A stretch of DNA of 64,000 bases from Oikopleura dioica (lineage: Eukaryota > Chordata > Appendicularia > Copelata > Oikopleuridae), in NCBI GenBank assembly GCA_907165135.1, contig OU015568.1, positions 1,186,501 through 1,250,500 of the forward strand. Direction: 5' to 3'. Shown in pieces: positions 12,441 to 24,418 of the stretch. The translations under genes and the position numbers were made by a program. The notes under the pieces were generated by a model that saw only the letters and a program-made list of their open reading frames with translations, did no database searches and was not told the DNA's origin. Numbering within the stretch: position 1 is the stretch's first letter; every line of letters begins with the position of its first letter.

Positions 12441-12930
12441 TTCAAATTATCAAATGTTTGATTTGAAGTTTGAGATTTCAAATAAAAAACTCGACCATTA
12501 TCTCGTTGTTCTTTGAGTTGAACAAATCTGAGATACGAGTTAGCAGCAGAATGACGTTACGATAGATAAATAAAGGATACGCGCTCCGTTTCCAGGTAAA
12601 TTAACTAAATACAAGAAGACTTTCTACTTCTTACACCGCTTTGTTCAATCAAAGCCAAATCTTTAAAAGACAGAGAGGCGGATTATGATTATGCCACTTT
12701 TCGGAAACCGATTATGAGAGAGAGAAAGAATAAAAAATAAAGAAAAGGCGTTATAAAGGCGTTAGAAGATCCCGATTAGCGAAAGAAGAATTATGCTCGA
12801 ATCTAATTCGCTGCATATTCGATTTTCTGTCGGCTCACTTTCCATTTCGGGACGGAATTTAAAAACTCATTTCATCAAAAAATTTTACGAAAAAACTGAT
12901 CCGGAAATTTATTAAGAAAAAGAGAGGTTT

Positions 12931-13048
12931 AACCAATTTATGGAGGTGATTTTATGGGTTAGGGTTTTGATTGGTCAGTAGGCCAAATACAGCAATCTTA
13001 TTGGTCATCCAAAAATTCTCTTCCATAAATTGGTTTTGTCCGAAAAAA
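12931..13048. repeat. Small foldback/MITE
   Basis: AACCAATTTATGGA at 12931 is exactly inverted as TCCATAAATTGGTT near 13022-13036. The interior contains two ATTGGTCA-type motifs around a TACAGCAAT core. A related core (GGCCGTTAGGTCAACTACAG) recurs near 33188-33215. Confidence 0.6.
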
Positions 13049-13311
13049 AAACATTTTGAATTCGAAAAATTATCGATTTTTTCATAAAATATTTAGTCTA
13101 TAAATATTTTTGTCAAAAAAAAATCGTGACATGGAACGCAAATAAACTTTCCGAAGAATTTTATCATAATAATTATTCAAGAAGAAATATATTCTTATAC
13201 AGAAGGCTTTACTGAAGAATAATCTAGAAAGAAAATTAAAAGATAAAAGCGTGTTTTTGCGGCTTTTAAATTTTTATAATTCAAAAGTAAATTTGACAAT
13301 TCCAAAAAAAG

Positions 13312-13883
13312 ATTCGTGAGCTCGCGAAAAATGTCAAAGTCGCAGATTTGTTGGCGGAAATTGAGCTCAAAAGCGCTGTTCCTGCTCAGCTTCTGGAGCT
13401 TTTAAATCCAGGTAAAAGCCATCTGCAAATTTTCCGTTTTGAAAAAAGATTACATTTGAACACCAGACAAGTTCCGGGCAAGATTATGGCAAGCTTTATC
13501 AAAGCCGATAACAGAAAATCTGTCCATGGAAGCAAATAACCATGTTTTTGCGAAATCAATGGTTTCATCAAAAAACTGTTTTTATAAAATAAAACGGGCT
13601 TCCTTTCTTTCTTGAGCCTGGCCCAAAGAAGATAAGCTTGGTTCCACAAAAGCGTGACTTTTGAAATCAAAAGTGTCCGGCCTTGTTTGCACTGGCCATC
13701 AAAAGCTGTTTATACCACTTGATAATTCTCGTAAAATACACAAGCCAAATCAGCAACTGAATTTCAGGCATGGAAAAAATTTCTGTCAGCGGAGAGTTGG
13801 AGTTTGGAAGGGAGCTCAAAAATGGGGCTCTATTGACGGCTAGTGTTCATCCTGGATGGGCTCAGGAAAGGTTGAGGATATAA
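13312..13883 (+). CDS. Unknown protein, 3' part, two exons
   Basis: Exon 13312-13411 lies between an AAAAAAAG acceptor and a GTAAAAG donor. It encodes IRELAKNVKVADLLAEIELK and continues to a helical LLELLNPG end. The last exon (13768-13883, acceptor AATTTCAG) joins in phase, begins GMEKISVSGELEFGRELKNG and ends ERLRI plus TAA. The splice phases agree (G|GC), which supports the model. The 5' exons were not found, and no domain is recognised. Confidence 0.4.
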
Positions 13884-14325
13884 CATCTTGATTAAAGAGG
13901 GTAGACGGATAATTATTAAGTATATTATATACGCTATCATGTGATCATTATTTCAACGTCACACATTCATACAAAAAGGGAAGTTTTGTTTCAGTTTATT
14001 TTCGTTGGTACTTTGCCATAAGCATTTTGAAAATTTTCTACAATATCATTTTTTGGTTGAAATCTCTCCTCGAAGGCATCTTTTATTCATGAAGCGCGCC
14101 ATCTTCCAGAAAATTACTTTTCTACGGCCATTTGTTATCAAGGTCAATATCTAGGGCAGCTATAGGGTTCGCAATGAAAAAACCAGCCGTGAACAGGAAA
14201 ATTTGTGTATAAGTAGATACTTTGTTCAGAAGTAAATAAGCTTTTAACTGATTCAACCAATTTGAAAGATAGTCGATCAAGGGGTTCTAGCGCGGTGGTC
14301 GGAAGTTTTGTCAATATCGCAGTCT
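13884..14325. other. Intergenic stretch
   Basis: AT-rich sequence upstream of the ankyrin/CCDC181-like gene. Nothing else is recognisable; it probably contains that gene's promoter. Confidence 0.4.
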
Positions 14326-17300
14326 ATGGGTCCGGAAGGTAAGCTGTCTCATTATTTGGCCAAATTCGCATCTTCTGTAGCGACTGAAATTTGCACTTTT
14401 CTGGTTGTAAAGTACGGTTCGTTGGATGACCTTCGCAAATTGATCGAGCGCGGCGCGGCTGTTTCCGGACGGACGCTGTTTGAAAGGAGCACGCTCCATT
14501 TTGCCGCCTATCATGGAAGAACCGAGTTTATTCACCTGCTCCTTGGGGCTGGGGTTGGCGCGGGACACAAGGATTACCAAGGGCTGACTGCGAAAGAATA
14601 TGCGACGAAGAACGGATTTTACGAGACAGCTAGATGGTGCTGGCTTGGGCAGTTTAACTATGGCCGACATGGGGGAGTAATGATGCCCAAGGAGGATAAG
14701 AAGAGCTCTGCGGGGAGCAACAGGTCGGAGAAGAGGCCGAAAATGAAGGAGAAAGTCGAATCGGCGCCTGTGAAATCGTCGCAACTTCCAAGAGTAAGCG
14801 GATTAAGAAAAACCATAAAAGTCTTTTAGAATTTACTTTTTTTGTTTTTTTGGTAACAGATTACATTGAATTCGTAATATTTCTTACTTCCTTCTCTACA
14901 AATGTATTTATTTGATTATTATCAATGCCATCTTACTAAAAGATTCATCAATTAATTAAAGCAAAAATCACGAAAAATGGTCGTAAACTGGCTGCGAGAA
15001 AGTTCCGAAGCCATTCCAAATGTCGAAAAAACCGAATCCGTTGCAAAATCCGATTTTGTTCGTGGCAAAAACTACGAGCGACCCTCCTCCACCTCCCGCC
15101 CAAGAAGTTCCTCGAAGAAACAAAAAGCTCCAAAACGAGTCCAACTACTCGCTCCAGCTGGCGCAGGCGAAGGATCGACAGAATATCGCAAAACGCGATT
15201 TAGTCGAGAGCGCCCGCCAGAGCTGGACGAGGCAGTCAGAAGATCTCAGAATAATCATCTCACTGTCGATCCCCCTCCATCACGTGTTCGTTTCCCTGAA
15301 GAAAATGATGAGCCCGAAAAAACGAAAAAGAACTTTCGCAAGACGAAATTCTCCCTCAATCGTCCAGACGGCCTGGACGAACTTGTCAAATCCGTGGATA
15401 GAACTCCTGAACCCAAAGTATCCAAAGGCGTTTGCTTCGCCAGTGAAGACGAAAGCGAAGATGAAAGACCAGAAAAATCGAGGTTCAGAAAGACAAAATT
15501 CTCGAGAAATCGACCGGAAGGACTTGATCAGCTGATAGAAAAGACCAAGAAAGTTGAAGAACCGCAAGTGAGGGAAGAAAAAGGCGTTTCTTTCATGAGC
15601 GAGGAGCAAGAAGAAGATCAAGAAAAAATCAAGTTTCGAAAAACAAAATTTTCCCTTTCTCGACCAGAAGGAATCGACGAAATCGTCCAAAACACAAAAT
15701 CAGAAGACCCTTTCTTTCTCACTCAGAATGACGATCTGTCTGAGTCCGATTCTGAAAACAAGAAACAGCGGTCCATTTCATTCGCGGACGACGAAGAAGA
15801 CAATAACCGGTACCATAGAAAATATCGAAAATCAGTTTTTGTTTCTTCTTCATCTTTCAAAGAAAGTGATGAAGAGAAATCTACTTCGCATGAATTACAG
15901 ACAAGGGAAGAAAGAATCAATTTCAACCTCTTAAAAGTGCATGATAATGAGGATGATGATGTTACCTTCAGGTTTATAATCAATGTTGATTCAGCAAAAT
16001 ACTTTTTATTCAAAATTTTAAAGATTTTTTAGCTCGTCAAGGCCGAAAATAACAATCGCGGAAAAACCACCAAGGCCAGGTTCAGCATTTTTTTCCGCCG
16101 CTCTCGCTCTTGTATCTATTCACCCACTTCACTTTTTCTTTTTACTAACAATACCGCCCACTTCAATCACCACTTTCTCCAAGAACAGTATTCGTTTTCC
16201 CGAGAGCTGGGTACACCAGTCTGAATAAATTGAGCTTTTCTATTGATGACTGTTGATGGCTGTCAAATATAAATTTGCTCGTCAGAAAAGGCGAAATACA
16301 TTCAGACAAAAGACTGAGTGTCACAATGATAATTTACACAGAGATATATTTGGGTTCCCCTCTGATGGGAGAGGAATTCTAGCGCAGATTTTCAAAGAGA
16401 TTGTGGGAGAAAATGAAGAGCAGGAAAAAGAGTACGCTGGATATCTTGGACAGAATTTTCTCCAGCAGGGAGGTACATTCATTTTTGTCAGTTTTCAGCA
16501 GAAAAACCTTAAGAAAAGTCAATTTAAATTTACAGAGAGCCTTGGCAATAAGCGTATCCGATTTGCTGAACTTTTCAAGCCCCCAAATCTCCATCCAGAC
16601 AACACCAGCCGATTCAGTCGATCAATTTATCAAACTCGAAACCGATAAAATAAAATCGAATGAAATCAAGGAAGAAAACTCGGAACCAGAAGTCACTTTT
16701 ACAGAAGAACGATTCCAGCAAAAGGATTGGGTCTACCGACTTTCTTTTCTACAGTATGTTTTTTTCACGAACGAATCAAGATTCACAATTTGCATGCAAG
16801 CTGATTAAAATAAAAAAATTATTCATAAAAAAGGATATACATTTAAGATCCCGAAATAAGGAATTCACGCTTCCAGTTTCCGAAACTCGCGAAAAAACGC
16901 CCGAACCGAAGACGGAACTTACCGACCCAGAAGTATCATTTCGAGTTTCAATAACTCCTGCCGCCGGAGAATCAAAATTGCTAGACCAGCGACCTTCTAT
17001 CCCTCCAACAACTCTTCAAGGAAACAACCGACAACAGAGACCGACAAGTTCTAGTACTTCAAATGTTCCCCGGCCAAGGCCAAAATTGGTTCAGAGGGCA
17101 AAAACTTCGCATGGTAAGTCCTCATTGAAAAACCATAAAAATCCTTTATATTTTCACAATTAAGAATTAAAGCCATTCGACTATTTTCTGAATTATTCTT
17201 GACACGCCATCTCTTACAGCTATAGTTGGGAATTCCAACTTGGAATCGGGCAAAATTCGCTGTTGAACATTTGATAATTCTTAGATCTCCTGGAACAAGA

Positions 17301-19190
17301 ACGTCAAAAAAAAGAAGCCGAAGAAAAACGCCGTGCCGAAGCCGAAGCAGCTTACCAACAATGGGTCAAGGCAAAGAAAAACGTCAAGCTGCGTCGCTTG
17401 ACTCCCTCTCCTCCGCCGGAAAGAGATCTCAAATGGTATTTCTGTTTTCTATTTGATCAGTGCTTGTTGAAATCACAGATTTATCGGCATTCACAGAATT
17501 CATTGTGTGTAGAATTTTTGTTCAAATATGAGCTCAACGCATTGAAATGATGAGTTTGAAGGATATTCAAATTGTTGGTAAGAGTCTTTTCAGGTATGAA
17601 AACAAGAAGAGAATGTTTGAGCCTGGGTCTTACTCTGAAAGGTATTCACTCTTATTTGTCAAAATTTTGAATAAAAAATTAAGACCGCGACCGAAAACTC
17701 AACCGAATTCGACTCAAAATTCGCGACCCACACCGATCTACAGTGAAGTTCATAAGCCAAGAAAATATGACGGAAATGGCATCGCGTTCGAAGAATGGCT
17801 AGCCAGAAAGCAAAATGAACAAAGGTCCTCAAATCCAAATCACCAGGAGTCGCAAGAAGAAACGAAAAAGAAAAATGATGAGATGAGGCAAATGATGGCA
17901 GAGGAAAAATTCAAAGGTGCAGTAGTTATTTCTAATAGACGGTTATCTCGATTCTGAATGGGCTGAACTTTATCTAGAATGGCTGAACAAAAAGCTTGAG
18001 CAACGGCAAAAAGCAACAGCACAAGAAAACAAGGACAGATACGAAGCTCATAAGCGAAATACGACAAGCGAGAATCAACTGTCTTTCGACGCCTGGCTCG
18101 AGAAAAAGAACGACCAGCAGAAGCAGCTTCAACGCGTCCTTCGCCAAATCAAGTACACCCTTTTAGATCTCTCTTTTTAATGTTGATAAAGGAGGGAGGA
18201 GCAAAAACGAGCAGAAGAGGAACGAGAACGAAGACAACAAGGACTGTCTTTTGAAGACTGGATGTAAGAAAGAAAAATATTTTGGCACGTTTTTTTAACA
18301 ATTTTTTAGCGCTGTAAAATCTGGAAAAAGGTTGAGATACAAATTCACTCACAAAGCAAAAATAGCTAAACTAACTCACTCTAACTAATTTTCTAGCAAG
18401 TCCGTGATATTTCCTTAGGATTTATCAAATGGAAAACAAAGAATTGACACCCTTAATTTTACCCCTCTTTTTCAGGATTCGAAAAGAACAAGCCGAATTG
18501 TACGGGGACAAAGTTGCTCGAGACCTCGCTCAGCAAGATGCAGGACCGGATTATAAAACAAAAAGATCGCTCTTAAATATTAATAAAAAAGAGGATCTTT
18601 GAATTATCCTATGTAAAGCCGCGAAACTCGCAGAGATCGAAGAAAAGAAGCGGATGCGGTCTCAGCAGGAGATTGAGGAAAACCAAGCCGAAGAAACGGA
18701 GTTGGAAGATTCGAAAATTGAAAAATCAGAAGAAAGAGAAATGGTCGAAAGTCCAAAAGAAGAAGTTCTCGAATCTACTTCAAATTCACCGGAAATTCCA
18801 TCGAAAGAAAAATCACCCGAGGCTTCTGAAACCCTCATTTCGTCTCCAAACTCGCCGAAAATCCCTGATTCAAAACCCGAACCCTCTTTCGAACCTGAAC
18901 CAGCGTCCGAACCAGCGAATGACCCAGAACCAGAAGCAGTGGTTATAATTCACGAAGTCTCAATGGGCAAAACTACTGAAATCCTCGAAAACGGCCAGCA
19001 AAGAGTCTCAACTTCGCAGCAAGAAGATAAATTCATCGAAACACTTGTCGAAAACCAGATCGAAGATGCCCAGCCCTTCGACCCTCAAGATCCATTTGTG
19101 GACGACTACGACTCTGATCATACATCTCTTGCGTCGGACATTTCTTATCCGGAACTGCTGGATCTCATAACAAACTTAGACTCCGACTAA
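14326..19190 (+). CDS. Ankyrin + 50-aa repeats + CCDC181/CCDC34-like coiled-coil protein
   Basis: The first part (about 14416-14793) has two ankyrin-type repeats (YGSLDDLRKLIERGA, STLHFAAYHGRTEFIHLLLG, GLTAKEYATKNGF). Its donor after CCAAGA (GTAAGC) is phase 0. The acceptor before 14962 joins in phase to the long exon starting around the ATG at 14977, so one gene is likely. Two adjacent genes remain possible. The long exon carries four repeats (see separate entry). Downstream short exons (16400-18560) hold FEEWLARKQNEQ, SFDAWLEKKNDQQKQ, LSFEDWM and AYQQWVKAKK, the alternating Trp/Lys coiled-coil pattern of CCDC34/CCDC181/MAP9-type microtubule-associated proteins. The last exon (about 18625-19190) is acidic and Pro-rich, ending LLDLITNLDSD. 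A ciliary or flagellar microtubule role is inferred from the family. Several exon borders are approximate. Confidence 0.6.
15184..15783 (+). repeat. Four exact 50-codon protein repeats (RKTKFS motif)
   Basis: The motif [YF]RKT[KR]FSxxRPxGLDELV starts at 15184, 15334, 15484 and 15634, a strict period of 150 nt. After each copy comes a linker and a V-x-F plus acidic block (VRFPEEND, VCFASEDESEDE, VSFMSEEQEED, ISFADDEED). A weaker fifth copy (KYRKSVF) is at 15820. Confidence 0.85.
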
Positions 19191-19577
19191 AAATCTTCTT
19201 TGAAGAAAAAATATTTTTGTAGAAGAAAAAACTTTTTATTTTTGCACTGCACTTTCTTTCTGTAATGAAAATACAAGCACATTTTTGATAAAATCATCTT
19301 CTTCATCCCGAAAATTATTATCGTCCATTGAGCAAAATATTTTTTAACTTGAGCAAGTAAGCCGTTTTAAGCAGACTGCTTTAGTTCTGTTTCTCATGTT
19401 TCAATCACCAAATTGCCGGTTTTTTAACGAAAAAAATAAAAAAAGACGCAGAGAAAGAAAAATCAGAAGTTCATAATTTAATGTTACTATCCGAAATTGC
19501 CCAGAGGCAGAGTTCTTTCTAAATATTCGGAAGATTCTATCCCGCACGCTTCTAATTTTTAAATCCTGACAGGAAAA
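19191..19577. other. Intergenic stretch
   Basis: 3' flank of the coiled-coil gene and promoter side of the sulfotransferase. I see no coding block. Confidence 0.4.
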
Positions 19578-21198
19578 ATGCGGCTTCTGGTGTTTTTGCC
19601 TTTTGCCAAGGGAAAAACTGGATTGGAAGTTTTAGAAAAACGAGCCGATATTTTGAGAGAAACGTGCACTAGAGATTTTCATCGAACCCCCAGGCCGAGG
19701 AGCTTTACTGGAAATCATAATGCTATCGTCAGATTTGAAGGTAAATCATGAGAGAAGCAGGTTTTTCAAAAATTTTCGATAGCTTAAGGAGGGGTCGACG
19801 AGAATCGGGATTTCCGTGACCAAAAATGCGAGAAAACCTGATTAGATAGGCTAAATCTGATTTTCCTGGTGGATAGAAAAGGGTTGATAAAATAAGGCGG
19901 CGAAAACTAAAAAAATTTTGACCAGAAAAAGTCGGTCAAAAATGCCGTCAAAGTTGGGCCATTTTCGCGAAAATGCACCAAAAATGGTCAATTTTTTTAC
20001 AATTTTGTTCATTTCACCCCCTAAATCTAATTTTCATCAAATAATTTTAGGCTCAACAGATTCGAGAGGATCTTTAGATTCCAAAAATATAAGATTCATA
20101 TCCAGGCTATGCGTATAAGCGAAATAACGATCACCCCTGAAAAAATTCTCGTCGACCCCCCCCCTTAATTTGCAGCTCTCTTTCAGGATTTTGAAAGTTC
20201 ATGGTCTGAAAGTCACGTGTCTGATTCGTCTGACACATAAAAGATGCGCCATTTAAATGCCAAAACAAAAATTTTAGAGAGCGGCTTGCGAATATGCGTT
20301 CCATGGAAATGCGCGTCGCAATATGTAAAACACATCCACGACGTGGTGATTTCCGACTCCGAAGACAATCGGAGATTCGTCGGAGATACTCAAGAGAAGA
20401 AGAATTCAACGGTTTTGATTGCAAGGCATCCCTTTGTCAGACTTATTTCTTCGTGGAATGACAAGCTGCTGAGGGAAAATGTGCTTCAGAGCGGGCCAAT
20501 GATGCGGCATTTCAACATCGGTATAATAAAATAGCACAAATAATACTGATTGATTAGGTATTGCATTGTTGCATGAGCCAATTAAATTTTAGAAGTGTAC
20601 ATTGCTATCTAGGTGACCTAGATTTTAGGTCCATAACTTTTGGCACTCGGACCATAAGCCTCTTGGTAATTATGCGGGAAATCTAACAAATTCTTTCAGA
20701 CCGTTTCGTAACGTCCGACCACGAGACTCACCTAATCTCGTTTGAGGATTTCTTGAACTACATGGTTTACGCGATTGAACACGATGAGCCGATAAATCGC
20801 CACTTTCAGCCGCAGCATAACATGTGCGATCCTTGCTCTTCGGATTTTAATACGGTACTCAAGGTGGAGCATCTAAAGGATGAAATGGTGGTGCTCTTTC
20901 GAAGTCATGATTTACATGTAAAAGGAAAGTTTCAAAGATCATTCTCGGTTTCTTATCTCCCAATTTCTGTGATTGAAAAAGCCTTTGAGACACAAGAAAA
21001 GAACTAGAAGAGACATTCCACGAACAAACTGGCGGATTCGGCGCTGCAGAAAAAGACAAACTCATTGAAAAAGTTCGATCAACACTTCGACCAATTCCAA
21101 AAGAAACACTTTGGAAAATTTATGACTACTACAAAAACGATTTTGACATTCTTAACTATTCATTTGACATGGACATGCTTACAATTGGAGGCTTTTAA
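19578..21198 (+). CDS. Carbohydrate sulfotransferase (Sulfotransfer_2 / CHST8-14 type)
   Basis: This family of Golgi enzymes transfers sulfate from PAPS to glycans. Exons are 19578-19740, 20278-20520, 20700 to about 20928, and about 20997-21198, with GT-AG junctions in matching phase for the first three. The 5'-phosphosulfate-binding region reads RICVPWKCASQYVKH, and the 3'-phosphate region reads IARHPFVRLISSWNDKLL. The characteristic HFQPQHNMCDPCSSDFNTVL precedes a C-terminal YDYYKNDFDILNYSFDMDML, as in CHST11-14. The usual central Cys in the first loop is present. The N-terminus (MRLLVFLPFAKGK) is only weakly hydrophobic, so the Golgi anchor is unclear. The last junction is a 68-nt intron chosen to keep frame and is the least certain. 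Confidence 0.75.
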
Positions 21199-21513
21199 AT
21201 TATACTTTTTGCATTCTGCTGCCTACTATGACTTGAAATTGCACCTGTATCTATTAAAATAATTATTCAATAATCTATTTAGAGTTCTAAATTCAATTCT
21301 TGATTATTCTTGTTAGGTGTTTTTTACGGTTATTCCAAAAAAAAAATGCTGAAATCAATCAATTTTTTTCTGAAAACAAAAATAGTCTCGCATCTCTGCC
21401 GCTCATCTCCGGTCTCATTTATAAGCAAGGAAGAGTGAGGAAAATCATTAGCTTGAAATAAAGCAGCTTTAGTATTTCAGCTTTTAATTTTTCGACAAAA
21501 ATAGAGATAAAAG
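21199..21513. other. Intergenic stretch, promoter side of ZP gene 1
   Basis: No coding block is visible. It contains poly-A and poly-T runs only. Confidence 0.4.
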
Positions 21514-22804
21514 ATGAAACTTTTCGCTATCTGCGCTGGTGTTGCTCTTGGTAAGATAACTGAGCTCAAGTATCACTTCCAGGGGAGGGGTTCTAGAATC
21601 CTCTAGAGCTTTGAATTCTGATAAAAGGATTCATTCTGGAATCCTCTTTAGAATATCCCCTCCAATTCTCCTTTCGGCCTTTTGCATAAAAAAGATACAG
21701 TAGAGCACTGTATGTTTCTTTTCTGCCCCTCTCTCTAACTCGCCATTCTAGCCGTCGACTGCAACGATGGCAACAACGGTGGTTGCTCCCACAGTTGCAA
21801 ATCTGGTGTCTGCGAGTGCCCAACCTGCTGGGTCCTCACCGACGACGACATGACCTGCCAGCCCGAAGCCGGCAGAGCCTCCATCTCCTGCAGCTCTGCT
21901 GGTATGTCAATCTCTGTCGAACCATGCGTCGTCGATCCCGCTAGCTCCATCACCCTCGTTGACAACACATGCGCCGCTGTCACCGACGACGATGGCAACT
22001 ACAAACTCGCCACTGCTCTCGACGAGTGCGGCACCGAATACGTCGTCAACGCTGATCAGGACAACGTTGTCTTCTCCAACAAGCTCATCGCTGGCGCCGG
22101 TCTCCGAGACGGCATCATAGTCTCCCGACCACTCGCCATGGCCTTTGAGTGCGAGTTCTCTACCTACTACGAAGACGTCCAGCTCAACTACACCGCTGAC
22201 GCCGGCCTCGTCGATGTCTCATTCGACTTCGGTGATGAGCAGCCCGATGCCGCTTTCTTCTCCTATGGCCTCGAGTTCTACACTGATGACAGCTACGATA
22301 CCGTCTTTGATGTCGAGAACGACGTTGTCGTCGTCGGTAACACAATCTACGCCGCTATCGAGAACCTCGTCCCTGTTGATGGTCTCGTTTTCACCATCGA
22401 GGTATAAAATATACTCTTGTTTATCCTTTTATATCTTTCTAAGTCCTGCACCATCACCGACGATTCCATCGGAGCTGAATTCGCTCTCATCGACGGTCAG
22501 TGCCCCAACTCCATCGTCAGCGGCGCAGTCGACAACTTGTCCGATGCCGAGCAAGTTCGATTCAGCTTCATGTCCTTTCTCTTCCCAGGCTCCGGCGAAG
22601 AGTCCGTCTTGAACTTCTCTTGCGAGGTAACTTACTCACTCTTTTCCCCTCTCAACTTTTTCCTAGGTCGTCGTCTGCGACAGCTCCGCCGCCGATACCG
22701 TTTGTTCCACCGACCCCGGCTGCACCGCCCGAAAGCGACGATCCGCTAGTGCCGAGGAAGCTTATACTTTCACAGCATCGAAAAAGGTTACTTTCAGAAA
22801 GTAA
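21514..22804 (+). CDS. ZP-domain secreted protein 1
   Basis: ZP-domain proteins polymerise into extracellular coats. Exon 1 (21514-21551) encodes the signal peptide MKLFAICAGVALG. Exon 2 (about 21752-22401) opens with a Cys-rich, EGF-like motif (DCNDGNNGGCSHSCKSG) and continues into ZP-N (DECGTEYVVNADQDNVVFSN) and the linker ECEFSTYYEDVQLNY. Exons 3 (22444-22626) and 4 (22667-22804) give ZP-C with CTITDDSIGAEF and VRFSFMSFLF. A consensus furin site, ARKRRS, lies near the C-terminus, and the protein ends in KKVTFRK with no transmembrane segment or GPI signal. Introns are about 40 nt except the first (about 200 nt). Codon use is GC-richer than in its neighbours, which suggests high expression. 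A paralogue follows at 23286. Confidence 0.85.
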
Positions 22805-23285
22805 ATCAACTTTACTGTCCTTTTCTTTTCAACTGTCCTTCATCTCCAATGACGATCATTCCCCGATCTGAGCGAGGAAAAAAGAAGCAAGAAAAAACCG
22901 AACATGCTCAGATTGACATTCATACAATCATCTCGCAACAAACAAATAAATAGATCTAAACAAAAATATCGGTCAACTGTGAGGCAAATTCTTTAGCAAT
23001 AAATCGGCTATATAAAATTTAAAATAATCTTATTCTCCTCTTATCTTTCACGAGATTGGTTCTTCCAACGATTCTGAAAACAAAACAGAGCGTTGTTTCC
23101 ATATTTCATCACTTACGGCAGAGTTCTTCCTTATCGCGCTTTCTAGTTTCCCAATCCTTTTCCGCGCATCATGGTGGCGCATCTCCGAGGGGTTAATAAG
23201 AGGTTGAAGCATTCAGAAACTTAGGAATTCGAAACAAAGCACCATTAGTTTTTTAATTTTTGCTTCAGAAGAGAGAGAAAAAAAT
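22805..23285. other. Spacer between the two ZP genes
   Basis: No coding block is visible. AATAAA-type signals occur shortly after ZP gene 1 (about 22945 and 22999). Confidence 0.5.
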
Positions 23286-24418
23286 ATGAAAATTTTTGCA
23301 TTTTTGGCGAGTGTTTCTTTCGGTAAGAGAAATAAAATCTGGATTCTTCGTAATGAAATTCTAGCGGTTGATTGCAAAGATGGCAATAATGGAGGATGCT
23401 CTCACAGTTGCAAAGCTGGGACTTGCATTTGCCCTACTTGCTGGGTTCTCACAGCCGATAACATGACTTGTTTGCCCGAAGCTGGCAAAGCTACTGTCTC
23501 CTGTAGCTCGACAGACATGGCGATCACGGTTGATCCCTGCGTCGTCGACCTGGCAAGTTCAATAACGCTCATTGACAGTTCCTGTGCCGCTACCAGCGAT
23601 AGCGATGGTAACTACCACCTCTCAGCTGGACTCGACGAGTGCGGCGCTGAATATACAGTTAACAGCGATGATGATACAATTGTCTTCTCCAACAAGCTGC
23701 TGGCCGGTCCGGGTATTCGAGACAGACGAATCGTTTCTCGACCGATCACCATGTCCTTTGAGTGCACGTTCTCCACTTTCTACGAAGACGTCAATTTTAA
23801 TCAATCCGTCGATGCGGGTCTTGTCTCCGCCTCATTCGACTTTGGTGATGCGCAGCCCGATACAGCCTTTTTCTCATATGGACTCCAGTTCTACACCGAT
23901 GATAGTTACGATACTCTCCTTGATGTCGAGAACGCTGTCATCGCTGTTGGAAACACTATCTACGTCGCTGTAGAGAACATGGTCCCCGTTAGCGGACTCG
24001 TCTTCACGGTCGAGGTGATTATTAACTCATCTTTGAAAATTTAACCTTTTTTGAAAAGTCCTGTACCGTGAGCGATCCCTCGATCGGTGCCGAATTCAAG
24101 TTGATTGAAGACCAATGTCCAAATATCATTGCGTCTATGGAAAATTTCGCCGACGCTGAACAAGTTCGATTCAGTTTCACTTCCTTCCTTTTTCCCAATT
24201 CTGATGACGACACTGAGCTGAACTTCTCTTGCGATGTTTGAAAATCAAAAACTTTTTCTTTGATTAACTTTTTTTTTTAGGTTGTTATCTGCGATGGTGG
24301 GGATTCTGACTCAATTTGCTCGACAGACCCTAACTGCAGTTCACGAAAACGACGATCAAATGATGATCAAATTGGATATTCCGTCAGAACGGCGAAAACA
24401 TTAACTTTCAGAAAGTAA
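23286..24418 (+). CDS. ZP-domain secreted protein 2, tandem paralogue
   Basis: This has the same architecture and intron phases as the gene at 21514: exon 1 23286-23322 (MKIFAFLASVSF signal peptide), exon 2 23365-24014, exon 3 24059-24235, exon 4 24281-24418. It starts with DCKDGNNGGCSHSCKAG, keeps all ZP-N and ZP-C cysteines, has the linker ECTFSTFYEDVNFN, and ends with the basic site SRKRRS and TLTFRK plus TAA. Again there is no membrane anchor, so both copies are probably released as coat or matrix components. Intron 1 is only 42 nt against about 200 nt in copy 1. In exon sequence this copy is less GC-rich at third positions, so the two have diverged in codon use. Confidence 0.85.

Larger units (their letters stand above)
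10748..13311. other. Gene-poor, repeat-rich intergenic region
   Basis: I see no convincing coding exons here. The stretch holds the tandem repeat at 11755-11870, a foldback element at 12088-12440 and another at 12931-13048, all listed separately. The 5' exons of the gene ending at 13883 may be hidden in it. Confidence 0.5.
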
